Assembly: GCF_032391395.1 (NCBI RefSeq)
Contig: NZ_CP135916.1
Location: 3,379,001-3,443,000, forward strand
DNA from: Sphingomonas sp. Y38-1Y
GTDB lineage: Bacteria > Pseudomonadota > Alphaproteobacteria > Sphingomonadales > Sphingomonadaceae
Reading direction: 5' to 3'
Length of the DNA stretch: 64,000 bases
Shown here: positions 51,880 through 60,240 of the stretch, in pieces
Layout: the number at the start of each line of letters is the position of its first letter
Numbering within the stretch: the stretch's first letter is position 1
Notes under the pieces: generated by a model
What the model was told of the DNA's origin: nothing
The model's database searches: none
The model's input: the letters and a program-made list of their open reading frames with translations, nothing else
Translations under genes and position numbers: made by a program

Positions 51880-52338
51880 TTGGCCGACATCGTCTTCTAT
51901 CTCGCGCGCGCCGACAACGGCGTGATCGGCGCCGACGGGCGCCTGCCCTGGCACCTCCCCGCCGACCTGAAGCGTTTCAAGGCGATGACGATGGGCAAGC
52001 CCCTCGTGATGGGCCGCAAGACCTTTGAGAGCTTTCCCGGCCCCCTCCCCGGCCGCCGCCACATCGTCCTCACGCGTGACACTAGCTGGCAGGCAGCCGG
52101 CGCAGAGGTCGCCGCCGCCCCCGATGCCGCCCTGACCCTCGCCGGTGACGCACCCGAGATCGCGGTGATCGGCGGCGCCGAAATCTTCGCCCTCTACCGC
52201 TCCCAAGCCACCCGCATCGAACTCACCGAGGTCCACGCCGAGCCGGAGGGCGACGCGACCGTGCCCCCCTTCACCGACTGGCGAGAGATCGCACGCGAAG
52301 ACCACCCCACCCACAGCTTCGTGACGCTTGTCCGATGA
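51880..52338 (+). CDS. folA: Dihydrofolate reductase
   Basis: Reduces dihydrofolate to THF with NADPH. The 152-residue protein has the full DHFR pattern: ARADNGVIGADGRLPWHLPAD (catalytic acidic residue after the W), FKAMTMGKPLVMGRKTFES (residues about 34-52) and IAVIGGAEIFALY. The best start is TTG at 51880 (LADIVFYLA), five bases after CAGGGG; an upstream ATG at 51775 would add 35 unrelated residues and overlap the divergent peptidase gene. Its stop overlaps the dipeptidase start (ATGA). Confidence 0.92.
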   Translation: MADIVFYLARADNGVIGADGRLPWHLPADLKRFKAMTMGKPLVMGRKTFESFPGPLPGRRHIVLTRDTSWQAAGAEVAAAPDAALTLAGDAPEIAVIGGAEIFALYRSQATRIELTEVHAEPEGDATVPPFTDWREIAREDHPTHSFVTLVR

Positions 52339-53546
52339 AGCGCGCCGCCCTCGTCATCGCCGCCCTCGTCGCCCTGGCCGCCACCAGCTCTCTTCTTGCA
52401 ATTTCTGGGCCCCGGCATCGCTCAGAGAGCGATCGATGAACCGGATCGCCTCAATTCTGCCCCGCCGTCACCCCCGCCAACAAAACCCTCTTACGACAAG
52501 CTTCGACGATCGCAGACCTCCACGCAGATTCGCTGTTGTGGAAACGCGACATCTCAAAGCCTTCCGACCAGGGCCAGGTCGACGTCCCCCGCCTCCTCGC
52601 CGGCAACGTCGCGATCCAGGTCTTCTCGTCCGTCACCAAGACGCCCGCGGGCCAGAACTACGACGCCAACGGCGCCGACACCGACCAGATCCGCTGGCTC
52701 GCCATCGGCCAGCTCCAGCCGGTCAAGACCTGGACCTCGCTCCTCGAACGCTCGCTCTGGCACGCGACCAAGCTCGAACGGGCCGAGGCACGCTCCAAAG
52801 GCGCGCTGCGCATCATCAACGACCCGGGCGAGCTCGACGCCCTCCTCGCCGACCGCGCCCGCGGCCAAAAGGTCGTCGGCGCGATCCTCTCGGTCGAGGG
52901 CCTCCAGAACCTGGAGGGCAAGCTCGCCAACCTCGATCGCCTGTACGCTGCCGGCTTCCGCATGGCCGGCCTCGCCCATTTCTTTGACAACGAAGTCGCC
53001 GGATCGATGCACGGCCTCAAGAAGGGTGGCCTCACCCCACTCGGTCGCCAGGTCGTGCGCCGGATGGAGGCGCTCGGCATGATCGTCGACGTCGCGCATG
53101 CCAGCCACCAATCGGTCGCCGAAACGCTCGCCATGGCCCGCCGCCCCGTCGTCTCCAGCCATGGCGGCGTCCAGGCGACGTGCCGCGTCAACCGCAACCT
53201 CACCGACGACGAGATCCGCGGCATCGCGCGGACCGGCGGGGTGATCGGCATCGGCTATTGGGACGCTGCCGTCTGCTCGACCGCGCCAAACGCGATTGTC
53301 GACGCCATCGACCATGTCCGCCGCGTCGCTGGCATCGACCATGTCGGCCTCGGCTCAGACTTCGACGGCAGCGTGACGACGGGGTTCGACACCTCGCGCC
53401 TCGCCGTCATCACTCAGACGCTGCGCGAGCGCGGCTATTCGGACGCCGACATCGCCAAGGTGATGGGCGGCAACACGGTCCGCCTGCTCCGCGCGGGGAT
53501 GCGGCCCTTTGGTCCCCCTTCCCCGCCGCCGGCCCGATCCCTATAG
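52335..53546 (+). CDS. Membrane dipeptidase (M19 family), N-terminal frame disturbed
   Basis: Zinc dipeptidase of the renal dipeptidase family. The intact frame to 53546 holds the metal ligands: HxD in IADLHADSLLWKRD, Glu in LSVEGLQNLEG, His in VVSSHGGVQ and Asp in GLGSDFDGSVT. The gene starts at ATG 52335 (MKRAALVIAALVALAATSSLL, a membrane anchor) overlapping the folA stop, but this frame ends at TGA 52437. The expected next piece (FLGPGIAQRAIDEPDRLNS) is in another frame, and the catalytic part begins in the first frame again (NKTLLRQASTIADLHAD). Two compensating shifts near 52400 and 52445-52485 explain this. TTG 52536 is the first usable downstream start. Confidence 0.82.
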
Positions 53547-53554
53547 GCGCGCCG

Positions 53555-54481
53555 ATGGAGCGGCTGGACGGCGGCTCGCCGGTCCCTTCGCCCTTGCGCG
53601 GCGGGATCGTCGCGCTCGGCAATTTCGACGGCTTTCACCTCGGCCACCAGGCGGTGATCGGCCGGGCGATCGAGCGCGCGCATGGCGAGGGACGCCCGGC
53701 GATCGTCGCCACCTTCGACCCGCACCCGATGCGCTACTTCAGGCCCGACACGCCCGCCTTTCGCCTGACGACCCTCGACCAGCGCGCGGAGCTGTTCGCC
53801 GCCGCCAGCGCTGATGCGATGCTGATCTTCCCGTTCGACGCAGTGCTCGCCGGCATGACCGCCGACGCGTTCGCCCGCCACCTCGCCGGCTCGATCGGTG
53901 CAGGCGGCGTGGTCACCGGCACCGACTTCACCTTCGGCAAGGGGCGCGAGGGTGACGTGGCGATGCTCGCCGCGCTCGGCCGCGACCACGGCTTCGGCGT
54001 CGATACCGTCGCCCCCGTGACGCTGGACGGCGAACCCGTCTCCTCCAGCCGCATCCGCCGGCACCTGATCGCCGGCGAACCGCGCGAGGCAGCGCGCCTC
54101 CTCACCCGCCCCTTCGCGATCCGCGGCACGGTGGAGCACGGCGCCAAGCTCGGCCGCCAGCTCGGCTACCCCACCGCAAACCTCGATCTGGCGAGCTATC
54201 TGCGCCCCCGCTACGGCATCTACGCCGTCCGCGGCACGCTCCCCGACGGCACCGTCCTGATGGGCGCCGCCAATCTCGGCGTCCGCCCGACGATCGAGGG
54301 CGCGCCGGTCGAGCTCCTCGAGCCCTTTTTCTTCGACTTCTCCGGCGACCTCTATGGCCAGGTGATCGAGGTCGCGCTGATCGACTTCCTCCGCCCCGAA
54401 GCGAAGTTCGACGACCTCGACGCGCTCAAGGCTGAGATGGCCAAGGACGTCGCACGAGCCCGCGAGATCCTGACAAGCTGA
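53555..54481 (+). CDS. ribF: Bifunctional riboflavin kinase/FAD synthetase
   Basis: Makes FMN and FAD from riboflavin. The 308-residue product has an N-terminal nucleotidyltransferase domain (IVALGNFDGFHLGHQAVIGR, about residues 22-41, with the HxGH-like motif; SSSRIRRHLIAG at about 165-176) and a C-terminal riboflavin kinase domain (RQLGYPTANLDL, about 204-215, and PFFFDFSGDLYGQ). The ATG at 53555 lies eight bases after the dipeptidase stop. ribF before ileS and lspA is a common order in proteobacteria. Confidence 0.95.
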   Translation: MERLDGGSPVPSPLRGGIVALGNFDGFHLGHQAVIGRAIERAHGEGRPAIVATFDPHPMRYFRPDTPAFRLTTLDQRAELFAAASADAMLIFPFDAVLAGMTADAFARHLAGSIGAGGVVTGTDFTFGKGREGDVAMLAALGRDHGFGVDTVAPVTLDGEPVSSSRIRRHLIAGEPREAARLLTRPFAIRGTVEHGAKLGRQLGYPTANLDLASYLRPRYGIYAVRGTLPDGTVLMGAANLGVRPTIEGAPVELLEPFFFDFSGDLYGQVIEVALIDFLRPEAKFDDLDALKAEMAKDVARAREILTS

Positions 54482-54700
54482 CCCCTTGTGCCCCGGCGAA
54501 GGCCGGGGCCCAGTTGGGAAGGCCGAAGTGGAAGCCGCCCAGGATACCGCAACTGGACCCCGGCCTCCGCCAGGGTACAAGCCCCCCTCGACCGTGCTCC
54601 CGCGCAGGCGGGAGCCCAGAGCCAAGCAGCGTAACGATCGTGGCCCTAGGCTCCCGCCTTTGCGGGAGCACGGCGCCACCCCCAACATCCCATTTGTCGC
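54482..54700. repeat. Intergenic repeat block, families D and E
   Basis: Family D arms at 54486-54520 (TGTGCCCCGGCGAAGGCCGG) and 54550-54580 (AACTGGACCCCGGCCTCCGC) face each other; family E arms at 54594-54620 (GTGCTCCCGCGCAGGCGGGA) and 54645-54672 (TCCCGCCTTTGCGGGAGCAC) do the same. The block fills the ribF-ileS gap and contains no gene. Confidence 0.85.
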
Positions 54701-54733
54701 CCCGCTCGCCATTCGCTAAGGCCGCGCGCACCC

Positions 54734-57706
54734 ATGACCGACACGCCCCCACCCGCCCGCGACTGGCGCGACACCGTCTTCCTTCCCAAGACCGACTTCC
54801 CGATGAAGGCGGGCCTTGCGCAAAAGGAGCCCGCGATCCTCGACCGCTGGGCGCGGATCGGCATCTACGACCGCCTGCGCGAGCAGCGCGAAGGGCGCGA
54901 GCGCTTCATCCTCCACGACGGCCCGCCCTACGCCAATGGCGACATCCATATGGGCCATGCGATGAACAAGGTGCTGAAGGACATCATCGTCCGCAGCCAG
55001 TCGCTGTTGGGCAAGGACGCGCCCTACGTCCCCGGCTGGGACTGCCACGGCCTGCCGATCGAGTGGAAGATCGAGGAAGCCTATCGCGCCAAGAAGAAGT
55101 CGAAGGACGAGGTCCCCGCGGCCGAGTTCCGCGCGGAATGCCGTGAATACGCCGCCAAATGGGTCGGCGTGCAGCGCGGGCAATTCGAGCGGCTCGGCAT
55201 CATGGGCGATTGGGCGGACCCGTACCTCACGATGAACTATGCGAGCGAAGCGGCGATCGCCGGCGAGCTCCTCAAGTTCGCGATGTCCGGCCAGCTCTAT
55301 CGCGGTGCCAAGCCCGTGATGTGGTCCCCCGTCGAAAAAACCGCTCTCGCCGAGGCCGAGGTCGAGTATGAAGACGTCACCTCGACCCAGATCGACGTCG
55401 CCTTCGAGATCGTCGAGGCCCCGAACGCCCCCGAACTGGTCGGCGCACACGCGGTCATCTGGACGACCACGCCGTGGACGATCCCGGTCAACCAGGCTTT
55501 GGCGTATGGGGAGGAGATCGAGTACACCGCTATTCGCGTTGCTGGTCGGGTGTTGCTGTTCGCAAGTGACCTGATTGTTGACTCGCTAGCTCGCCAAGGC
55601 TCATCCAGTTCACCTTGGCTCTCTGAAGGTAGTGGTTGGACAGTCGTTTGGTCTGGCAAAGGCACCGCCCTCGCCGGCGCCGTCGCCCGCCACCCGATGC
55701 ACCATCTCGGCGGCTTCTTTGCGAAGCCCCGCCCGTTCCTCGCCGGCGACTTCGTCACCACCGACGCGGGTACCGGCCTTGTCCACATGGCGCCCGATCA
55801 CGGCGAGGACGACTTCGCTTTGTGCAAGGCGAACGGCATCGACCCCGTCTTCGCCGTCACCGACGACGGCAAGTACCGCGACGACTGGGCTTGGCTCGGC
55901 GGCCAGGGCAGCGTCATCAACCAGAAGTTCACCGGCCCGGACGGCCCGATCTGCACCGACCTGCGCGAAGCCGGCGCGCTCCTCTCGGCCGCGCCGTTCC
56001 AGCACAGCTACCCGCACAGCTGGCGGTCCAAGGCACGCGTGATCTTCCGCTGCACGCCGCAATGGTTCATCCCGATGGATCGTAGCGCGAATAGCGACCT
56101 GCCGGGGGCAGGTCGCAGCGCGGAGATCGGCGAGCAGAGCGAGCCGTGGGAGCCCAAAGAGCCCTCTCCCCTTCAGGGGAGAGGGTTGGGTGAGGGGGAT
56201 GTCTCACAGAGCTCAGCGCTCGCGACTGCCCCTCTCCCCAACCCTCTCCCCGCAAGCGGGGAGAGGGAGCAGGCCTCCAACAACCCCACTCTCCGCGGCC
56301 TCGCGCTCGACGCGATCGAGCGCACGCGCTGGATCCCCGCCCGGTCGCAGAACCGCATCCGCTCGATGGTCGAGGGGCGCCCCGACTGGGTCATCAGCCG
56401 CCAGCGCGCCTGGGGCGTGCCGATCCCGCTCTACGTGAAGAGCAAGACCGGCGACTATCTCCGCGACCCGGCGGTCAACGCCCGCATCCTCGACGCCTTC
56501 ACGGCCGGCGGCGCCGACGCCTGGTTCGCCGCCGACCATCAGGCGCTGCTCGGCACGAGCCATGACCTCGCCGATTACGAGGTCGTCTCCGACATCCTCG
56601 ACGTCTGGTTCGACTCGGGCTCGACCCACGTCTTCACGGTTGAGGCGCGCTATGGCGAGGGCGTCCGCGCCGACCTCTATCTCGAAGGGTCGGACCAGCA
56701 TCGCGGCTGGTTCCAGTCGTCGCTATTGGAAAGCTGCGGCACCCGCGGCCGCGCGCCCTATGACGCGGTCCTGACCCACGGCTTCGCGCTCGACGGCAAT
56801 GGGCGAAAGATGTCGAAGAGCCTCGGCAACGTCGTCGATCCCCTGAAGATCATCGGCGAGAGCGGGGCCGACATTCTCCGCCTCTGGGTCGCGCAGACCG
56901 ACTATTTCGAGGATGTGCGCATCGGCAAGGAAGTGCTGGCGGGCACCGGCGATACCTATCGCAAGCTGCGCAACACGTTCCGCTACCTGCTCGGCGCACT
57001 CGACGGCTTCACCGATGCCGAGCGGGTCGAGGTCGCTGACATGCCCGCGCTCGAGCGCTACGTGCTGTCGGAACTCGGCCGCCTCGACCGCGAGCTGCGC
57101 GCCGCCGCCGAGGCGTTCGAGTTTAATCGCTACACCCGCGCGCTTGCGGACTTCGCCAACGACGACCTGTCCGCCTTCTTCTTCGATATCCGCAAGGATT
57201 CGCTCTACTGCGACGCCGCGGACAGCGTGAAGCGCCGGTCGTACCGCACCGTCCTCGACGTGCTGTTCCACGCGCTCGTCCGCTACGCCGCGCCCGTCCT
57301 CGCCTTCACGGCCGAAGAAGTCTGGCAGGCGCGCTATCCGTCGGAGGACGGCTCGGTCCATTTCCTCGAATGGCCCGAACTGCCCGCGCTGCCCGGCGAC
57401 ATGCCGATGGGCACCGAATGGGCGGACCTGCGCCGCCTTCGCGAGGCGGTGACAGAGGCAATCGAGCCCTATCGCCGCGAAAAGACCGTGCGCTCCAGCC
57501 TCGAGGCCGAGGTGACGCTTCCCGAGCTGCCTTTGCCCGCCGACGACCTTGCCGAGCTGTTCATCACCTCGACCGTCCACCAGGGCGGCGACGGCATCGC
57601 GATTGCCCGCAGCGAGCATCACAAGTGCGGTCGCTGCTGGCGCCTGCTGCCCGAGGTTGCCGAGGACGGCGCGCTGTGCCACCGCTGCGAAGAGGTGACG
57701 GCGTGA
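54734..57706 (+). CDS. ileS: Isoleucyl-tRNA synthetase with repeat-derived insertion
   Basis: Charges tRNA-Ile. The 990-residue product has the class I motifs PYANGDIHMGHAMNK (about residues 61-75) and GRKMSKSLGN (about 691-700), the editing-domain sequence PVNQALAYGEE, and the C-terminal zinc ribbon CGRCWRLL with CHRCEE. It is about 50 residues longer than usual because of an insertion at about residues 450-517, between FIPMDR and TLRGLALDAIERTRW, encoded by family F repeats. A second unusual patch, residues about 265-310, has lower GC and unusual codons. The stop overlaps the lspA GTG. Confidence 0.95.
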   Translation: MTDTPPPARDWRDTVFLPKTDFPMKAGLAQKEPAILDRWARIGIYDRLREQREGRERFILHDGPPYANGDIHMGHAMNKVLKDIIVRSQSLLGKDAPYVPGWDCHGLPIEWKIEEAYRAKKKSKDEVPAAEFRAECREYAAKWVGVQRGQFERLGIMGDWADPYLTMNYASEAAIAGELLKFAMSGQLYRGAKPVMWSPVEKTALAEAEVEYEDVTSTQIDVAFEIVEAPNAPELVGAHAVIWTTTPWTIPVNQALAYGEEIEYTAIRVAGRVLLFASDLIVDSLARQGSSSSPWLSEGSGWTVVWSGKGTALAGAVARHPMHHLGGFFAKPRPFLAGDFVTTDAGTGLVHMAPDHGEDDFALCKANGIDPVFAVTDDGKYRDDWAWLGGQGSVINQKFTGPDGPICTDLREAGALLSAAPFQHSYPHSWRSKARVIFRCTPQWFIPMDRSANSDLPGAGRSAEIGEQSEPWEPKEPSPLQGRGLGEGDVSQSSALATAPLPNPLPASGEREQASNNPTLRGLALDAIERTRWIPARSQNRIRSMVEGRPDWVISRQRAWGVPIPLYVKSKTGDYLRDPAVNARILDAFTAGGADAWFAADHQALLGTSHDLADYEVVSDILDVWFDSGSTHVFTVEARYGEGVRADLYLEGSDQHRGWFQSSLLESCGTRGRAPYDAVLTHGFALDGNGRKMSKSLGNVVDPLKIIGESGADILRLWVAQTDYFEDVRIGKEVLAGTGDTYRKLRNTFRYLLGALDGFTDAERVEVADMPALERYVLSELGRLDRELRAAAEAFEFNRYTRALADFANDDLSAFFFDIRKDSLYCDAADSVKRRSYRTVLDVLFHALVRYAAPVLAFTAEEVWQARYPSEDGSVHFLEWPELPALPGDMPMGTEWADLRRLREAVTEAIEPYRREKTVRSSLEAEVTLPELPLPADDLAELFITSTVHQGGDGIAIARSEHHKCGRCWRLLPEVAEDGALCHRCEEVTA
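56085..56285. repeat. Family F repeat inside ileS
   Basis: CTCTCCCCTTCAGGGGAGAG (56164-56183) and CCCTCTCCCCGCAAGCGGGG (about 56246-56265) are hairpins that face each other across 60 bases, with GGTGAGGGG and CCCCAACC arms. The whole insert is in frame and adds about 65 residues to IleS just before the catalytic-domain segment leading to ISRQRAWG. Confidence 0.85.
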
Positions 57707-58224
57707 ACGGCAGGAACATGGCTTGGGGCTGGCGGATCGCGGGACTGGTGTTCCTCGTCGACCAGCTCACCAAATGGCTGGTGACCGGCCCGCTCGGCGT
57801 CGACAGGATCGGCGCGGTCAAGCCGCTGATCCCGATCTTTGACCTGCGCTTCGTCCCCAATGTCGGCGTGTCGCTGGGGCTCCTGCCTGCCGATTCGACG
57901 TGGATGCGCTGGGCGCTCGTTCTGCTGACGGGCGTGATCGCGCTCGGCGTCGCGATCTGGATGCGGCGAGAGGCCAACCCGCGGGACAAGGCGGCGCTGG
58001 CGCTCGTCCTGGGCGGTGCGCTGGGCAACATCCTCGATCGCATCCGCTTCGGTTACGTCGTCGACTTCGCCGATCTGCATTTCGGCGAGTGGCGGCCATT
58101 TCTCGTCTTCAACGTGGCCGATGCCGCGATTACCATTGGCGTCGTCATCCTCTTGCTCCGCGCGCTGTTCGTGCGTGAGGGCAAGCCGGGCGGCGCCGCC
58201 CCCGTGGAGAAACCCAATGCGTAA
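57703..58224 (+). CDS. lspA: Lipoprotein signal peptidase
   Basis: Aspartic peptidase of the inner membrane that removes signal peptides from prolipoproteins. The 173-residue product has four membrane segments and the two catalytic aspartates in GALGNILDRIRFG and FLVFNVADAAIT, plus VDQLTKWLV near the N-terminus. GTG 57703 overlaps the ileS stop and has AGAGGTGA upstream; ATG 57718 (MAWGWRIAG) with AGGAAC is the alternative start. It would process the several lipoproteins in this window. Confidence 0.93.
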   Translation: MNGRNMAWGWRIAGLVFLVDQLTKWLVTGPLGVDRIGAVKPLIPIFDLRFVPNVGVSLGLLPADSTWMRWALVLLTGVIALGVAIWMRREANPRDKAALALVLGGALGNILDRIRFGYVVDFADLHFGEWRPFLVFNVADAAITIGVVILLLRALFVREGKPGGAAPVEKPNA

Positions 58225-58660
58225 GATGTTCGCGCTCGGCCTCGTGGCCCTTTCCCTCGCCGGCTGCGGCAAGAGCGGCCTCGACCGCAACCGCCCCGAC
58301 GAATTCGCCACCGCCCGTCAGGCCCCGCTGGTGATCCCGCCCGACTTCGCGCTGGTCCCGCCCCAGCCCGGCGCGCCGCGCCCGCAGGATGTCGGCCCCG
58401 CCAGCCAGGCCGCCGACGCGCTGTTCGGCGGCACCGCGCCGCGCAGCGCCGGTGAGACCGCGGCGATCCGTGCCGCGGGTGGCACCGCCGCCGATCCGGG
58501 CGTCCGCTCGGCCGTGGGCGATCCTTCGACCAACGTCGTCGACAAGGGCAGCACGACTCGTGACATCGTCGCCGCGCCGCAGGGTGATGGTCAGGACGCG
58601 CGCGCCGTTGCCGGTGCCGCCGCGCCTGCCCCTGCTCAGACGCCGCCGCCGCAGAACTGA
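58217..58660 (+). CDS. DUF3035-type lipoprotein
   Basis: A 147-residue lipoprotein: MRKMFALGLVALSLAGCGK with lipobox Cys 17. The mature part begins LDRNRPDEFATARQAPLVIPPDFALVPP (residues about 22-49), the DUF3035 signature, and ends in an Ala/Pro-rich tail. It starts eight bases inside lspA with GGAG before the ATG, so it is coupled to it. It is often found behind lspA in alphaproteobacteria; function unknown. Confidence 0.9.
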   Translation: MRKMFALGLVALSLAGCGKSGLDRNRPDEFATARQAPLVIPPDFALVPPQPGAPRPQDVGPASQAADALFGGTAPRSAGETAAIRAAGGTAADPGVRSAVGDPSTNVVDKGSTTRDIVAAPQGDGQDARAVAGAAAPAPAQTPPPQN

Positions 58661-58672
58661 TCGACGCTCATG

Positions 58673-58711
58673 AAAAAAGGGCCGCGCCTCGATGGAGGCG
58701 CGGCCCTTTTT
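58673..58711. terminator. Bidirectional terminator between the ileS operon and the porin gene
   Basis: A perfect 12-base GC stem (58679-58690 with 58695-58706) around GATG, with six A before and five T after. It can end both the plus-strand ileS-lspA-lipoprotein transcript and the minus-strand porin transcript. Confidence 0.9.
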
Positions 58712-58727
58712 CTGTGCCTTCAGCCGA

Positions 58728-59570
58728 TCAGAATGCCGCGGTCAGCGACACCACCACCGCACCATCGGCAATCGGATCGGTCCCGCCCTTCGAGAAGTTG
58801 GGCAGCAGATACGCGCCGTCCGACCTGCTGATGTCGGTATCGACATAGGACACGCCGAGCGTCAGGTTCTTGTAGGTGAAGTCCGCGCCCAGCGTCCAAT
58901 CCCAATAGGTTCCGGTCGGCGCCACGCTGGTGCCGTTCGGCCCCAGGCCCGGATTGCCGTCCGAATAACCGATATGCGCACGCAGGCTCACCGGCGTGTT
59001 CGGGATCGCCGCGACCGCATCGCCCGACAGGTAGAGGTTGTCCTCCTTGTCGCCCGGATCGTTGGGAATGCCCGCCGCCGCATCCGCGCCGGTGAAGTAC
59101 CAGCGACCCAGCGCCTCCTGTTGCGGCGCATAGAACACGCCCGCGGTCAGCGTGACCGGACCAGTGGTGCCCGACAGCTTGATATAGGGCTCGGCAAAGT
59201 CGGTGATGTCCGCACCGCCCGGATACATGTACCAGGTGACGCCGACGTCCAGCGTGCCGCCGCCGCCGATCGGCGTCTTGAACCCGCCGATCAGGTCGAG
59301 CTCCATGTTGGCACCGCCGAACGTGCCCCAGCCGGCCAGGTTCGAGCCCCAGGTGCCGACATAGAAGCCGCTTTCATGCGCGATGGTGATGCCGCCCTGG
59401 ATCGCCATTTCCTTGTCGGTCTGGGAGACCCCGCGGAAGCGATAGTCGGAGGCGAGCGAAACGCTGCCGCTGACGGTTATCGGCTCGGGCGGAGCCGTTT
59501 CCTCCTGCGCGAGGGCAGGGGTAGCACAAACGAGAAACAGGGCCGAAAGCCCGAGATTAGAGAACCGCAT
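58728..59570 (-). CDS. TorF-family putative porin
   Basis: A 280-residue outer-membrane protein (TIGR02001/TorF family). From the ATG at 59570 there is a signal peptide (MRFSNLGLSALFLVCATPAL, cleavage near LAQ). The family start is VSGSVSLASDYRFRGVSQTD (about residues 35-54), followed by alternating amphipathic strands (SGFYVGTWGSNL, TLDVGVTWYMYPG, NLTLGVSYVDTDI) and a C-terminal aromatic (SLTAAF). It could transport a small solute; related proteins are linked to carbohydrate or tricarboxylate uptake, but none can be assigned here. A longer frame to 59657 is not needed. Confidence 0.88.
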   Translation of the reverse strand: MRFSNLGLSALFLVCATPALAQEETAPPEPITVSGSVSLASDYRFRGVSQTDKEMAIQGGITIAHESGFYVGTWGSNLAGWGTFGGANMELDLIGGFKTPIGGGGTLDVGVTWYMYPGGADITDFAEPYIKLSGTTGPVTLTAGVFYAPQQEALGRWYFTGADAAAGIPNDPGDKEDNLYLSGDAVAAIPNTPVSLRAHIGYSDGNPGLGPNGTSVAPTGTYWDWTLGADFTYKNLTLGVSYVDTDISRSDGAYLLPNFSKGGTDPIADGAVVVSLTAAF

Positions 59571-59701
59571 CGTTGGCCCTTTCGATAAGAGGCGATGGTT
59601 CTCTCCTGCTGTCGGGATGCCGCGTCTTTTGTGCTGGAAGCACGCGCAGTCGTTCACCGACCCGGCTTGTGTGCCGGATCATGTCGCAGCGCACAAGAAG
59701 C

Positions 59702-59717
59702 TAGACTTTCGAGTCTA
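59702..59717. promoter_or_regulatory. UUCG-loop hairpin in the porin-ridA region
   Basis: TAGACTTTCGAGTCTA forms a perfect six-base stem with the very stable TTCG tetraloop. It lies in the 202-base gap (59571-59772) between the porin start and the ridA stop. No T run follows, so it is not a clear terminator; it could also be an operator palindrome for the porin promoter. No gene is seen in this gap. Confidence 0.4.
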
Positions 59718-59772
59718 TCCGATGAGCGGAGCCCTGTGGCTACCGTGCCACAAAGGTTGCAGAGGTTACCGC

Positions 59773-60240
59773 TCAGGCGAGCGCGATGATCGCATCGATC
59801 TCCACCACCGCACCCAGCGGCAGCACCGCGACGCCGACGGCGCTGCGCGCGTGGCGGCCGGCGTCGCCCATCACTTCGCCCAGCAGCTCGGACGCGCCAT
59901 TGGCGACCTTGGCCTGGTCGGTGAAGGCGGGGGCGGAGTTCACGAACACGCCCAGCTTCACGATCCGCTCGATCTTCGACAGGTCGCCGCCCAGCGCCGC
60001 CTTGGCCTGTGCCAGCACCATCAGCGCACAGCGCTTGGCCGCTTCCTGCGCATAGTCGAGCTCGCGATCCTCCCCGACACGGCCCTTCATCAGCCCGCCC
60101 GCCTCGTCGAAGGGCAGCTGACCCGACAGGTGCAGCAGCCCACCATGGATCACCGCGGGGACATAGGCGGCGACGGGCGCCGCCGCGTCGGGAAGCGAGA
60201 GGCCCATGTCGGCCAGGCGGGTTTCGATGCGCGTGCTCAT
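59773..60240 (-). CDS. RidA family protein
   Basis: A 155-residue member of the YjgF/YER057c/UK114 family with HLSGQLPFDEAGGLMKGRVG, the AAKRCALMVLAQAKAALGGDL helix split across about 68-88 and VGVAVLPLGAVVEIDAIIAL near the end. It is longer than typical RidA (about 130) and matches the group resembling endoribonuclease L-PSP. RidA proteins hydrolyse reactive enamine or imine intermediates. The conserved arginine expected near PAR is replaced by GRHARSAVGVAVLP, so deaminase activity is likely but not certain. Its ATG overlaps the HAD gene stop. Confidence 0.87.
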   Translation of the reverse strand: MSTRIETRLADMGLSLPDAAAPVAAYVPAVIHGGLLHLSGQLPFDEAGGLMKGRVGEDRELDYAQEAAKRCALMVLAQAKAALGGDLSKIERIVKLGVFVNSAPAFTDQAKVANGASELLGEVMGDAGRHARSAVGVAVLPLGAVVEIDAIIALA

